NCBI RefSeq assembly: GCF_003116135.1
Contig: NZ_PDOA01000003.1
Location: 248,001 to 312,000, forward strand
Length of the DNA: 64,000 nucleotides
From: Teichococcus aestuarii
Lineage (GTDB): Bacteria > Pseudomonadota > Alphaproteobacteria > Acetobacterales > Acetobacteraceae
Direction: 5' to 3'
In this document: positions 15,003 to 23,338 of the stretch, one piece after another
Layout: every line of letters begins with the position of its first letter
Numbering within the stretch: position 1 is the first letter of the stretch
Translations under genes and position numbers: made by a program
The notes under the pieces: model-generated
Databases searched by the model: none
The model's input: only the letters and a program-made list of their open reading frames with translations
Told to the model about the DNA's origin: nothing

Positions 15003-16619
15003 TCAGCGTGCCGCGCGGCGGATGTTCCACAGCACGGGGAAGCCGAAATCGATCACCCCCTCCAGTTCGGCCCGCCACACGGCCGGGCTGGAGAACTGGC
15101 CGGTGAGCGGGAAGTTCACATTGGCCAGGGCGCGCCGGTTGATGTCGGCGACGATGGCGCGGCGCTTCTCCAGGTCGCTCTCCGCCTCGAAGCGCTCCAG
15201 CAGCGGCTTCAGCGCCTCGTCGCAGTAGAGCCAGGGGGCGGTGCCGGTGCAGTTGTAGCTGATGCCCGGGTTGCTCAGCGGCTCGGACATGTCGAAGCCG
15301 GTGTAGATCACCGGCACCACGCTCCAGCCGCCCTGCTCCACCGGCGCGCGGCTGAGCCAGCGCTGCGCCACCGTCGCCCAGTCCAGCGTCTGCACTTCCA
15401 CGTTGAAGCCGGCCCGCTTCATGCGGTCGGCCACCACCAGCGCCATGGGGTTGATCAGCGCGGAATCGGCCGGGTGCAGGAACACCACGCGCTCGTTCTT
15501 GTAGCCGCTCTGCTTCAGCAGCGCCTGGGCGCGCTCCAGGCTGGGCTCGCGCAGCGCCTCGCCGCCCGCCTCGCTGCTGTAGCGCGTGCCGCACAGGGTC
15601 ATGGACTGGCAGGGCACGCGCGTCATCTCGTCCGGCAGGCCGTGCACCGCCACCACCTCCCGCTGGTCCAGCGCCATCTGCAGGGCCTGGCGCACGGGCA
15701 GGCTGTCGAAGGGCGGCTGCGCGTGGTTCACCGCCACCGCGCCCATGATCTGCGCGATGCCGCCCGGCTTGGCCAGCACCAGCTTCCGGTCCCGCCGCAG
15801 CATCGGCAGGTAGTCGAGCGGCGCGTATTCCAGGTAGTCCACCTCGCCGTTCTGAAGGGCGGCGGCGCGGGTGGCGGGGTCGGTGATGGTGAGGAACTCG
15901 ACGCGCTGCATATGCGCCACCTTGCCGCCGGCCAGCCCGTCGGCCGGCTCGTCGCGCGGGCGGTAGCGCGGGTTGCGGCGGAACACGGTGCGCTCCCCCG
16001 GCACCCACTCCTCCTTCACGAAGAGGAAGGGACCGGAGCCGACGATCTCCGTCACCGGCTGGGTGGGCGGGGTGGCGGCCAGCCGCGCCGGCATCATGAA
16101 GGGGGTATGGACACTGGGCTTGCCCAGCGCGTCGATGACGCCGCCGAAGGGCTTTGCGAGCTTCAGCTCGAAGCTGTCCGGGCCGGTGGCGCGCAGTTCC
16201 TGTGTGGCGGCCATCAGGCGGCGGCCGGTGGAGTCGCGCGCCCCCCAGCGCTTCAGCGAGGCGACGCAATCCTCGGCCGTCACCGGCGTGCCATCGTGCC
16301 ATTCGAGGCCGGGGCGCAGGGTGAAGCGGTAGGTCAGCCCGTCCGCGCTCACCTCCCAGCCCTGCAGCATCTGCGGCCGGTACTGGCCCTGGCTGTCCAT
16401 CGCCACCAGCGTGTCGAACACCATGTAGGCGAAGTTGCGGGTGACGAAGGAGGTGCCGGCGATCGGGTCCAGCGTCTGCAACCCGACATTCACCACCAGC
16501 CGCAGCGGCTTCTCCGCCGGCTGCGCCCGCGCACCGGCGGGGGCCAGCCCCGCCCCCAGCCCCGCTCCGAGCATCGCCGATGCCAGCACCGTTCGCCTGA
16601 GCCACGTCCTGAGCAACAT
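15003..16619 (-). CDS. ABC transporter substrate-binding protein, family 5 (peptide/nickel type)
   Basis: Predicted 538-aa periplasmic protein of the DppA/OppA (SBP_bac_5) class. A signal peptide (MLLRTWLRRTVLASAMLGAG) ends near ARAQ. The domain shows LQTLDPIAG, LRPGLEWHDGTPVTAEDCV, IVGSGPFLF and the PVRQALQMALDQ helix typical of the family. A ribosome site AGGGGAGA precedes the ATG. No cognate permease or ATPase is adjacent, so it is an orphan binding protein that must work with a transporter encoded elsewhere. It is divergent from the oxaloacetate-decarboxylase-like gene, with an inverted repeat between them. Confidence 0.92.
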   Translation of the reverse strand: MLLRTWLRRTVLASAMLGAGLGAGLAPAGARAQPAEKPLRLVVNVGLQTLDPIAGTSFVTRNFAYMVFDTLVAMDSQGQYRPQMLQGWEVSADGLTYRFTLRPGLEWHDGTPVTAEDCVASLKRWGARDSTGRRLMAATQELRATGPDSFELKLAKPFGGVIDALGKPSVHTPFMMPARLAATPPTQPVTEIVGSGPFLFVKEEWVPGERTVFRRNPRYRPRDEPADGLAGGKVAHMQRVEFLTITDPATRAAALQNGEVDYLEYAPLDYLPMLRRDRKLVLAKPGGIAQIMGAVAVNHAQPPFDSLPVRQALQMALDQREVVAVHGLPDEMTRVPCQSMTLCGTRYSSEAGGEALREPSLERAQALLKQSGYKNERVVFLHPADSALINPMALVVADRMKRAGFNVEVQTLDWATVAQRWLSRAPVEQGGWSVVPVIYTGFDMSEPLSNPGISYNCTGTAPWLYCDEALKPLLERFEAESDLEKRRAIVADINRRALANVNFPLTGQFSSPAVWRAELEGVIDFGFPVLWNIRRAAR

Positions 16620-16696
16620 GCTTCCAATCTCCCCTGCGGCTGCGCCGGGCGGCGCGCTCTCCCTGGCGGACAGCCCCACAAGAGGGGCCGGCGCGC

Positions 16697-16715
16697 CGTA
16701 TCGTTGAGCGATACG
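16697..16715. promoter_or_regulatory. inverted repeat, candidate operator
   Basis: CGTATCG-TTGAG-CGATACG is a perfect 7-bp inverted repeat with a 5-bp centre. It lies about 80 bases from the binding-protein start in the 231-base divergent gap before the oxaloacetate-decarboxylase-like gene. Its size and symmetry suit a dimeric regulator of the GntR or similar type. No regulator gene is adjacent. Confidence 0.4.
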
Positions 16716-16850
16716 ATGGCATTGATCGCTGGCCGGCATGAAGCCACTCCCCGCGCCGGCCGGCAAGCGGCTGGCACGCCGCATGGCCGGCGCGGCCTGG
16801 CTGCGGCATGCTGCGGCGGCCAGAACACGCCACAGGGAAGAAAACCGCCC

Positions 16851-17708
16851 ATGCCCGCCACGCCCCGAGACGCCTTCCGCGCCCTGCTCGCCGGCCCCGG
16901 CTGCGTGCACCCTGCCTCGGTCTATGACGCCGCCACCGCCCGCATCGCCGCCGATATCGGCTATGAATGCGGCATCCTTGGCGGCTCGGTGGCCTCGGCG
17001 GCGGTGCTGGCGGCGCCGGACCTGATGGTGATGACGCTGACCGAACTGGCCGGGCTGGTGCGCCGCATCACCCGCGCCGGGCCGCTGCCGCTGCTGGTGG
17101 ACGCCGACCATGGCTTCGGCAACGCCCTCTCCGCCGCACGCACGGTGGAGGAGCTGGAGGCCGCCGGCGCCGCCGCCCTGACGCTGGAGGACACGCTGCT
17201 GCCGCAGCCCTTCGGCGAGAGCGCCACGCGGCTGGTCAGCCTGGAGGAGGGGCTGGGCAAGCTCCGCGCCGCCCTGGCCGCGCGGCGCGACCCCGCGCTC
17301 TGCGTGGTGGCGCGCACGGGGGCGCTCTCGGCCACCACGCTGGAGGATGCGCTGGAGCGCGCCCGCGCCTATGCCGCCGCCGGGGCGGACGGGCTGTTCC
17401 TCACGGGCGTGCAGGATCTGGCGCAGCTCGCCGCCCTGCGCGCCGCGGTGGACATCCCCCTGCTGGTGGGCGGCAGCCGCGAGGGGCTGGGCGATGCCGC
17501 CACCCTGGCCGGGCTGGGCGTGCGGGTGATGCTGCAGGGGCACCACAGCTTCCCCGCCGCGCTGCGGGCAGTGGAGGAAACGCTGCGCGCCCTGCGCCAG
17601 GGGGACGCCCCGGCGGCCAACGACCCGGCCCTGCTGCGCCGTGCCCTGCGGGCGGAGGATTACGCGGCGGCCGGGCGCGCCTTCCTCCAGCCGTCCCGGC
17701 CAGCCTGA
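16851..17708 (+). CDS. isocitrate lyase/PEP mutase family protein, probable oxaloacetate decarboxylase
   Basis: Predicted 285-aa TIM-barrel enzyme. The Mg-binding motif is DADHGFG at 84-90, with GGSVASA, ALTLEDTLLP and VVARTGAL contributing to the active site, and a late GHHSFPAALRAV segment. The DADHGxGNAL pattern and GH-xxF motif resemble the Pseudomonas PA4872 group of oxaloacetate decarboxylases more than 2-methylisocitrate lyases, but specificity is inferred. The start ATG follows an AGGGAAG sequence. It is divergent from an orphan peptide-type binding protein, which suggests shared regulation more than a shared pathway. Confidence 0.82.
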   Translation: MPATPRDAFRALLAGPGCVHPASVYDAATARIAADIGYECGILGGSVASAAVLAAPDLMVMTLTELAGLVRRITRAGPLPLLVDADHGFGNALSAARTVEELEAAGAAALTLEDTLLPQPFGESATRLVSLEEGLGKLRAALAARRDPALCVVARTGALSATTLEDALERARAYAAAGADGLFLTGVQDLAQLAALRAAVDIPLLVGGSREGLGDAATLAGLGVRVMLQGHHSFPAALRAVEETLRALRQGDAPAANDPALLRRALRAEDYAAAGRAFLQPSRPA

Positions 17709-17825
17709 GCCTGGCGGCACTAATGGTACACTATCGCAACGAAGAATCGGGGATTTCGGGCAAACCCCTTGCTCCCCGCTGCTGCTTTGCTCGGCGCCCC
17801 ACCGCTGTCCCCATCCTATGCCGCC

Positions 17826-17864
17826 ACTTATCCCCAGCCTCATCCACGGGATCGGGGGATAAGT
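17826..17864. repeat. 10-bp inverted repeat of TTATCCCC half-sites (DnaA-box-like)
   Basis: ACTTATCCCC at 17826-17835 is repeated in perfect inverse at 17855-17864, with TCATCCACG in between. The half-sites are one to two mismatches from the DnaA box TTATCCACA. It lies in the 223-base gap before the HI0933-type gene and could be a hairpin in the leader, a regulator site, or a weak DnaA cluster. Confidence 0.4.
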
Positions 17865-17931
17865 CGGGCGGCCCTCCGCGGCCTCCGCCCGCGCTTCCTT
17901 TGCGCGCCGCCAGCGGCTAAAGCCCGCCTCC

Positions 17932-19110
17932 ATGCGGAATTTCGATGCGGTGATCCTCGGCGCCGGCGCGGCCGGGCTGATGTGCGCGCTGCGCGCCGGG
18001 CAGCGCGGGCGGCGCGTGCTGGTGCTGGACCACGCCCCCCAGGCCGGCGCGAAGATCCTCATCTCGGGCGGCGGGCGGTGCAACTTCACCAACCGCGACA
18101 CCAGGCCGGAGCGGTTCTTCTCCGCCAACCCGCATTTCTGCAAATCCGCCCTGAAGCGCTACACCCCGGCCGACTTCCTGGCGCTGGTGGAGAAGCACCG
18201 CATCGCCTGGCACGAGAAGACGCTGGGCCAGCTCTTCTGCGACCATTCAGCGCGCGAGATCGTCGCCATGCTGCTGGCCGAGTGCGCGGCGGCGGGGGTG
18301 GAGATCCGCCTCGGCCACCGCATCACGGATGTCTCCCGCGCCGACCACTACCGGGTGCAGACCGACCGCGGCGACTTCACCGCCCCCGCCCTGGTGCTGG
18401 CCACGGGCGGCCTCTCCATCCCGAAGATGGGGGCCACCGGCCTTTCGCTGGACATCGCGCGCCGCTTCGGGCTGCCGCTGACGGAAACCCGGCCCGCCCT
18501 CGTCCCGCTCACCTTCGCCGGCGAGGTGCTGGAACTGATGCGCCCGCTCTCCGGCGTGGCGCTGCCGGCGGTGGCGCGGCTCGGGCGGCACAGCTTCCCC
18601 GAGGCGGTGCTGTTCACCCATCGCGGCCTTTCCGGCCCGGCGATATTGCAGATTTCCTCCGCCTGGCGGGAGGGGCAGGCCATCGCGCTGAACCTGCTGC
18701 CCGGGGCGGAGGACGCGGTGAACCTGCTGGTGGCGCGCAAGGCCGCCCGCCCGAAGGCGGAGCCGCGCACCGTGCTGGCCGAGCTGCTGCCGCAGCGCCT
18801 GGCGCAGTCGCTGGCCGCCGCCTGGCTGCCCGACCGGCCGATGGCCATGCAGACCGACCGCGACCTGCGCCGCGTGGCCGGCAGCCTGGCGCACTGGAGC
18901 CTCACCCCCTCGGGCACCGAGGGCTACGCCAAGGCCGAGGTGATGCTGGGCGGCGTGGACACCGCCGCCCTCTCCTCCCGCACGATGGAGGCCACCACCG
19001 TGCCCGGCCTGCATGTCGTGGGCGAGGCGGTGGACGTGACCGGATGGCTCGGCGGCTACAACTTCCAATGGGCCTGGGCGAGCGGCTGGTGCGCCGGCGA
19101 GGCGCTGTAG
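17932..19110 (+). CDS. HI0933/YhiN-type flavoprotein (NAD(P)/FAD-dependent oxidoreductase)
   Basis: Predicted 392-aa FAD protein of the HI0933/BaiN family. The N-terminal Rossmann motif is ILGAGAAGLMCALRAGQRG, followed by the family marker KILISGGGRCNFTN and a late GEAVDVTGWLGGYNFQWAW that closes the FAD site. Biochemical role in most bacteria is unknown; E. coli YhiN and the clostridial BaiN relatives are assumed to be reductases. It converges with the GST gene 13 bases away. The start codon is fixed by the dinucleotide-binding motif. Confidence 0.92.
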   Translation: MRNFDAVILGAGAAGLMCALRAGQRGRRVLVLDHAPQAGAKILISGGGRCNFTNRDTRPERFFSANPHFCKSALKRYTPADFLALVEKHRIAWHEKTLGQLFCDHSAREIVAMLLAECAAAGVEIRLGHRITDVSRADHYRVQTDRGDFTAPALVLATGGLSIPKMGATGLSLDIARRFGLPLTETRPALVPLTFAGEVLELMRPLSGVALPAVARLGRHSFPEAVLFTHRGLSGPAILQISSAWREGQAIALNLLPGAEDAVNLLVARKAARPKAEPRTVLAELLPQRLAQSLAAAWLPDRPMAMQTDRDLRRVAGSLAHWSLTPSGTEGYAKAEVMLGGVDTAALSSRTMEATTVPGLHVVGEAVDVTGWLGGYNFQWAWASGWCAGEAL

Positions 19111-19123
19111 CGCCCGCCGCCGC

Positions 19124-19780
19124 TCAGAACTCCACCTCCAGCTCCTCGATCGCCTCCGGCTCCTGCTCGGCCTCCTGCATCCACTCCGCCATGTCGGGCC
19201 AGGCGAGCAGGTGGTCGCGGTAGGTGGCGCAATCCGGGTTCAGCGCCACGTCGTAGGTGAGGAAGCGGCTGGCGACGGGGGCGTACATGGCGTCCGCCAC
19301 GCTGGGCCGGTCCCCGAACAGCCACGGCCCGCCCCAGATGTCGAGGCAGTCCTGCCAGATCTCCTGGATCAGCGCGATGTCGGCGCGCGGGCCGGACCAG
19401 AGGGTGAAGCCGGGCCGGCGCGCCCGCATGTTCAGCGGCAGCGAGGCGCGCAGCGCCGCGAAGCCCGAATGCATCTCGCCCGAGATGGAGCGGCAGCGGG
19501 CGCGCGCCAGGCGCTGGGCGGGCATCATCTGCGCCCCGGGGTAGGCCTCGTTCAGGTGCTCGGCGATCGCCAGCGTGTCCCAGATGGCGATCTCGCCCTG
19601 CAGCAGGCAGGGCAGCCGGATGGTGGAGCTGCGCGAGAGCAGCTCGGCCCGGGCCTGCGGGTCGTCCGCCGCCGCGACCTGCACCGTGAAGGGGATGCCG
19701 GCCAGCCGGCACAGCAGGAAGCCCCGGAGCGACCAGGAGGAGTAGTTACGGCTGCTGATGAGAAGCCGGGACTGGACCAT
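19124..19780 (-). CDS. glutathione S-transferase family protein
   Basis: Predicted 218-aa soluble protein with an N-terminal thioredoxin-like domain and an all-helical C-terminal domain. The start ISSRNYSSWSLRGFLL carries the Ser expected to activate glutathione in theta/zeta/beta-like bacterial GSTs. STIRLPCLLQGEIAIWDTLAI holds the cis-Pro and the glutathione gamma-glutamyl contact (here D/T where SER or SES is common). The C-terminal WLFGDRPSVADAMYAPV is the N-capping box of the family. Substrate is unknown; detoxification is the usual role. Confidence 0.9.
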   Translation of the reverse strand: MVQSRLLISSRNYSSWSLRGFLLCRLAGIPFTVQVAAADDPQARAELLSRSSTIRLPCLLQGEIAIWDTLAIAEHLNEAYPGAQMMPAQRLARARCRSISGEMHSGFAALRASLPLNMRARRPGFTLWSGPRADIALIQEIWQDCLDIWGGPWLFGDRPSVADAMYAPVASRFLTYDVALNPDCATYRDHLLAWPDMAEWMQEAEQEPEAIEELEVEF

Positions 19781-19830
19781 GGCACCGCCTCCGGAAACCG
19801 TGAGGATGCAACCTTAGGCGCGCCACGGTC

Positions 19831-19861
19831 TTGACGGAATGGCAATATATGCCCAACCAAC
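19831..19861 (+). promoter_or_regulatory. motif TTRACGGAATGGCA shared with 49141-49160
   Basis: TTGACGGAATGGCAATATATGCCC begins here (first 20: TTGACGGAATGGCAATATAT) and reads towards PhaZ, about 115-135 bases before its start. The same core appears inverted at 49141-49160, upstream of the chemoreceptor. In both cases GGCA is followed four or five bases later by TGCC, giving an inverted repeat. Likely a binding site or promoter element of unknown factor. Confidence 0.45.
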
Positions 19862-19965
19862 ATCCCCCCTCGCGGCGAAGGAACATTTTCGTTACCTTTC
19901 GCTGGGGCGGCGGGCAAGATGCTGGCCATTTGGGCAAGGCATGGACGCGGGAGAGGCTCCAGCGG

Positions 19966-21183
19966 ATGATGTACCAGATCTATCAGGCCCAGCAGGACCT
20001 GATGACACCGATCCGGATGTTTGCCCGGGGAACCGGAGCGGTGCTGCGGCAGTTCGACACCGGGCGGCCGGAAACCTTCGCTCTGCGGCAGATGACCGCC
20101 GCGCTGGAGCTCCTGGGCAGCAGCGGTATCACCCACACCCGGCCTCCTTTCGGCTTCACCAGCGTCCAGGTCGGCAACCAGGAGATCGCGGTGGAGGAGG
20201 AGGCGCTCTACAGCACCCCCTTCGGCACCCTCCTGCACTTCCGCAAGGATGTGGACATCCCGCAGCCCAAGGTGCTGGTGGTGGCCCCCATGTCGGGCCA
20301 CTTCGCCACCCTGCTGCGCGGAACGGTGCAGGTGCTGCTGCCGGAGAACGACGTCTACATCACGGACTGGACCAATGCCCGTGACGTGCCCCTCTCCGCC
20401 GGGCGCTTCGGCATGGACGAGTTCATCGACCATGTGATCCGCTTCCAGGAGGAGATGGGGCCGGGCGGCCATGTGCTGGCGGTGTGCCAGCCGGCCGTGC
20501 CGGTGCTGGCGGCGGTGGCCGTCATGTCGGAGGCGAAGAACCCCGCCACGCCGCGCAGCATGACGCTGATGGCCGGCCCCATCGACACCCGCATCAGCCC
20601 CACCAAGGTGAACGAGCTGGCGCAGGGCAACACCATCGAATGGTTCGAGAAGAACCTGGTGGACACCGTGCCCTGGCGTTTCCAGGGTGGCGGGCGGAAG
20701 GTCTATCCCGGCGCGCTGCAGCTCACCGCCTTCATGTCGATGAACATGAACCGGCATGTGCGGGCGCATCTGGAGCAGTACCGCAACCTGGTGGGCGGCG
20801 ATTCCGAGCTGGCCGACGCGCACCGCCGCTTCTACGACGAATACCTGGCGGTGATGGACCTGCCGGCCGAGTTCTACCTGGAGACCGTCCGCACGGTGTT
20901 CCAGGAGCACCACATGCCGCTCGGCCAGTTCCACTACCGCGGCCGGCTGGTGCGTCCGGAGCTGATCCGCCGCACCCGCCTGCTGACCGTGGAGGGGGAG
21001 CGGGACGATATCTGCGCCATCGGCCAGACGGCGGCGGCGCTCGACCTCTGCGCCGGCCTGCCCGCCACCATGAAGCACAACCACCTGCAGACCGGCGCCG
21101 GCCACTACGGCGTGTTCAGCGGCCGCCGCTGGGCCAACGAGGTCTACCCGCTGGTGCGCGACACCATCGAGGCCGCTTCCTGA
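19966..21183 (+). CDS. phaZ: intracellular polyhydroxyalkanoate (PHB) depolymerase
   Basis: Predicted 405-aa alpha/beta hydrolase that degrades stored PHB granules. The nucleophile is a Cys in the lipase-like box AVCQPAVPV (Cys174), as in Ralstonia PhaZ. The C-terminal half matches the PHB_depo_C domain, with VEGERDDICAIGQT carrying the acidic residue and NHLQTGAGHYGVFSG the catalytic His. The family normally starts MxYQxYE, so I use the ATG at 19966 and not the earlier in-frame ATG at 19831, which is inside the shared upstream motif. No PHB synthase is in the window. Confidence 0.93.
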   Translation: MMYQIYQAQQDLMTPIRMFARGTGAVLRQFDTGRPETFALRQMTAALELLGSSGITHTRPPFGFTSVQVGNQEIAVEEEALYSTPFGTLLHFRKDVDIPQPKVLVVAPMSGHFATLLRGTVQVLLPENDVYITDWTNARDVPLSAGRFGMDEFIDHVIRFQEEMGPGGHVLAVCQPAVPVLAAVAVMSEAKNPATPRSMTLMAGPIDTRISPTKVNELAQGNTIEWFEKNLVDTVPWRFQGGGRKVYPGALQLTAFMSMNMNRHVRAHLEQYRNLVGGDSELADAHRRFYDEYLAVMDLPAEFYLETVRTVFQEHHMPLGQFHYRGRLVRPELIRRTRLLTVEGERDDICAIGQTAAALDLCAGLPATMKHNHLQTGAGHYGVFSGRRWANEVYPLVRDTIEAAS

Positions 21184-21213
21184 CAGGGCGGGAGGGGGCT
21201 GCCCCCTCCCGCC

Positions 21214-21714
21214 TCAGAGCGCCGGATGGCCGAGGTGGTGGTAGTCCCTCCGCCACCAGATCAGCGCCGGGCCGGGCGCGCCGAGATGGATGGCCCGGAT
21301 GCTGGCGAAGAACACGCTGTGCGTCCCCTTCTCCAGCACCTCGTCGATCGCGCAGTCCAGCGCCACGGCGGCATCGGCCAGCACGGGGGCGCCGGTCTCC
21401 AGCGTCGTCCAGTCGCCGTGGGCGAAGCGCTGCTCCGCCGTCAGCGCGCCGGTGAAGCCGGCGAAGACGTTGGAAAGCTCCTGCTGCCCCGCCGAGAGCA
21501 CGTTCACGCACAGCACGCCATTGGCCTTGATGGCGGCGTTCTGGCCGCTGTTGCGGTTGATGCAGACCAGCAGCGTGGCGGGGTCGTCGGTCACGCTGCA
21601 CACGGCGCTGGCGGTCAGCCCGGCCCGGCCGCCGGCGCCGTCGCTGGTGATCAGGCTCACCGCCGCGCCCAGGCGCGCCATGGCTTCACGGAAATCGGGG
21701 CGGGAGACGGGCAT
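21214..21714 (-). CDS. flavin reductase family protein (FMN-binding)
   Basis: Predicted 166-aa protein of the HpaC/RutF-type flavin reductase family, which uses NAD(P)H to supply reduced FMN or FAD to a two-component monooxygenase. Typical segments are REAMARLGAAVSLITSDG, GLTASAVCSVTDDPATLLVCINRNS and FCVNVL-like LCVNVLSAGQ. No partner monooxygenase is visible nearby. It is divergent from the dienelactone hydrolase across a 201-base gap that holds a short CATGG-TG-CCATG palindrome near 21745. Confidence 0.9.
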   Translation of the reverse strand: MPVSRPDFREAMARLGAAVSLITSDGAGGRAGLTASAVCSVTDDPATLLVCINRNSGQNAAIKANGVLCVNVLSAGQQELSNVFAGFTGALTAEQRFAHGDWTTLETGAPVLADAAVALDCAIDEVLEKGTHSVFFASIRAIHLGAPGPALIWWRRDYHHLGHPAL

Positions 21715-21915
21715 GCTGCGGGCACCTTCAGACTACGCCAGCACATGGTGCCATGCGGGCTTTCTGCAAACCACCCGGACAGGCTGTTCCAGGGGGTTCG
21801 GCGTGCCGCCCGGCCAGCCTGGGCCGGATGGCGAAAGACTGAAGCGGCGGGCGCTTCCGTCCGGCCCCCATCCCGCTATCCTGCCGGCTCCGGAACCGCG
21901 AGTCAGGATAAGCAC

Positions 21916-22614
21916 ATGCCCGAAATCACGATCCAGGCCACCGACGGCAGCGGCAGCTTCTCGGCCTACCTGGCCATGCCGAAGCAGGTGCCGGCCGGCG
22001 CGGTGGTGATGATCCAGGAGATCTTCGGCGTGAACCATGCCATGCGGTCGCTCTCCGACTGGGTGGCGGACATGGGCTTCATCGCCATCTGCCCCGACCT
22101 GTTCTGGCGCCAGGAGCCGGGCATCCAGCTCACCGATGGCAGCAAGGAGGAGTGGGACCGCGCCTTCGCCCTGATGAACGCCTTCGACCAGCAGAAGGGC
22201 ATCGAGGACCTGAAGGCGACGCTGGCGGCCGTGCGCGTCATGCCCGGCTGCAACGGCAAGGCGGGCACCATGGGCTTCTGCCTGGGCGGCCGGCTCGCCT
22301 TCATGATGGCGACCGAGTCGGATGCGGATTGCAATATCTCCTACTACGGCGTCGGCATCGACGGGCTGCTGGAGGGCAAGGACCGCATCACCAGGCCGCT
22401 GCTGATGCACATCGCCGAGCTGGACAAGTTCGTGCCGGAGGCGGCCCGCAAGGCGATCCTGGCGGGTGTCGAGGGCAAGCCCGAGGTGGCGGCGCATGTC
22501 TATCCGGGGGTGGACCACGCCTTCGCCCGCATGGGCGGCCATTCCTGGGACGGGCGGGCGGCGACCATCGCCAATGGCCGCACGGCCGAGCTGCTGGCGC
22601 GCTGCCTGGGCTGA
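21916..22614 (+). CDS. dienelactone hydrolase family protein
   Basis: Predicted 232-aa alpha/beta hydrolase. The catalytic Cys is in MGFCLGGR (Cys122), the conserved Glu is in QEIFG (Glu35), the Asp is in AELDKFVPE and the His in GVDHAFAR. All four diagnostic positions of carboxymethylenebutenolidase-type enzymes are present, so it is probably active, but the physiological substrate is not certain without other aromatic-degradation genes next to it. The ATG at 21916 follows a short AAGCAC leader after AGGATA. Confidence 0.9.
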   Translation: MPEITIQATDGSGSFSAYLAMPKQVPAGAVVMIQEIFGVNHAMRSLSDWVADMGFIAICPDLFWRQEPGIQLTDGSKEEWDRAFALMNAFDQQKGIEDLKATLAAVRVMPGCNGKAGTMGFCLGGRLAFMMATESDADCNISYYGVGIDGLLEGKDRITRPLLMHIAELDKFVPEAARKAILAGVEGKPEVAAHVYPGVDHAFARMGGHSWDGRAATIANGRTAELLARCLG

Positions 22615-22657
22615 GCCCGCATCGGGGGGGGGGCGTGCCCCGCCCTCCCCTTTCCCT

Positions 22658-23242
22658 TCAGCCGCCGAGGTGGGCCTCGATCCAGTCGGCGCGGCGCAGG
22701 CGGTAGAGCGTGTGGCGGCGCAGCCGGTGGCCTTCCGGCAGGCGGGGGTGGCCGAAGACGCCGGCGGGGCGCATCCCGAGCCGCTCCATCAGCGACCAGG
22801 AGCGGATGTTCTCCGGCACGGTGAAGGCGACGATCTCCGCCAGCCCCAGCGGGCCGAAGCCATGCGCCAGCGCGATCCGTGCCGCCTCCTCGGCCAGGCC
22901 CTGGCGCTGGAAGGCGGTGGCGAAGCGCCAGCCGATCTCCACCGGCGGGTCGGCCGGCGCCTCCCAGGGGATGCTCTCCCAGGCAAGGCGGGCCAGGCCG
23001 CACAGGCCGATGATGCCCGGCACCCCAAGCCGCTCCACCGCCCAGAAGCCGTAGCCATGCGCATCGAGATGCGCCGCCATCCGGTCCATGAAGGCATCCG
23101 AGGCGGCGCGGTCCAGCGGGGCGGGGAAGTGGCGCATCACCGCCGGGTCGGCGTTCAGTGCGGCCAGCGCGGCGCGGTCCTCCTCCCGCCAGGGGCGGAG
23201 CCGCAGGCGCGGCGTGTGCAGGGTGGGCGGGTTCGTCGCCAT
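22658..23242 (-). CDS. GNAT family N-acetyltransferase (RimJ/RimL-like)
   Basis: Predicted 194-aa acetyltransferase. TPRLRLRPWREEDRAAL opens the fold as in RimJ/RimL-type proteins, EIGWRFATAFQRQGLAEEAARIAL supplies the acetyl-CoA pyrophosphate-binding loop (QRQGLA), and PENIRSWSLMERLGMRPAG is the closing acetyltransf_3 hallmark. Acceptor unknown; such enzymes often modify ribosomal proteins or small amines. It is divergent from the CoA-transferase operon. The longer open frame upstream is antisense to that operon and is discarded. Confidence 0.9.
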   Translation of the reverse strand: MATNPPTLHTPRLRLRPWREEDRAALAALNADPAVMRHFPAPLDRAASDAFMDRMAAHLDAHGYGFWAVERLGVPGIIGLCGLARLAWESIPWEAPADPPVEIGWRFATAFQRQGLAEEAARIALAHGFGPLGLAEIVAFTVPENIRSWSLMERLGMRPAGVFGHPRLPEGHRLRRHTLYRLRRADWIEAHLGG

Positions 23243-23338
23243 GCGGTCCAGCCTAGCCCCGGCGCCGGCCGATCCGCCAGCCACCCCCCTCCCCCTCCGC
23301 CCCGAAGGGTCTATGGTGCGCGCCGGAGGAACCGGCCC

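Noticed and set aside
17723-17920. Possible 65-codon ORF starting MVHYRNEESG before the HI0933 gene
   Set aside because: No ribosome site, Pro/Arg-rich shadow-like composition and it spans the inverted TTATCCCC repeat.
19831-19965. Longer start for PhaZ
   Set aside because: The extra 45 residues do not match the family N-terminus and the first codons fall within the shared regulatory motif.
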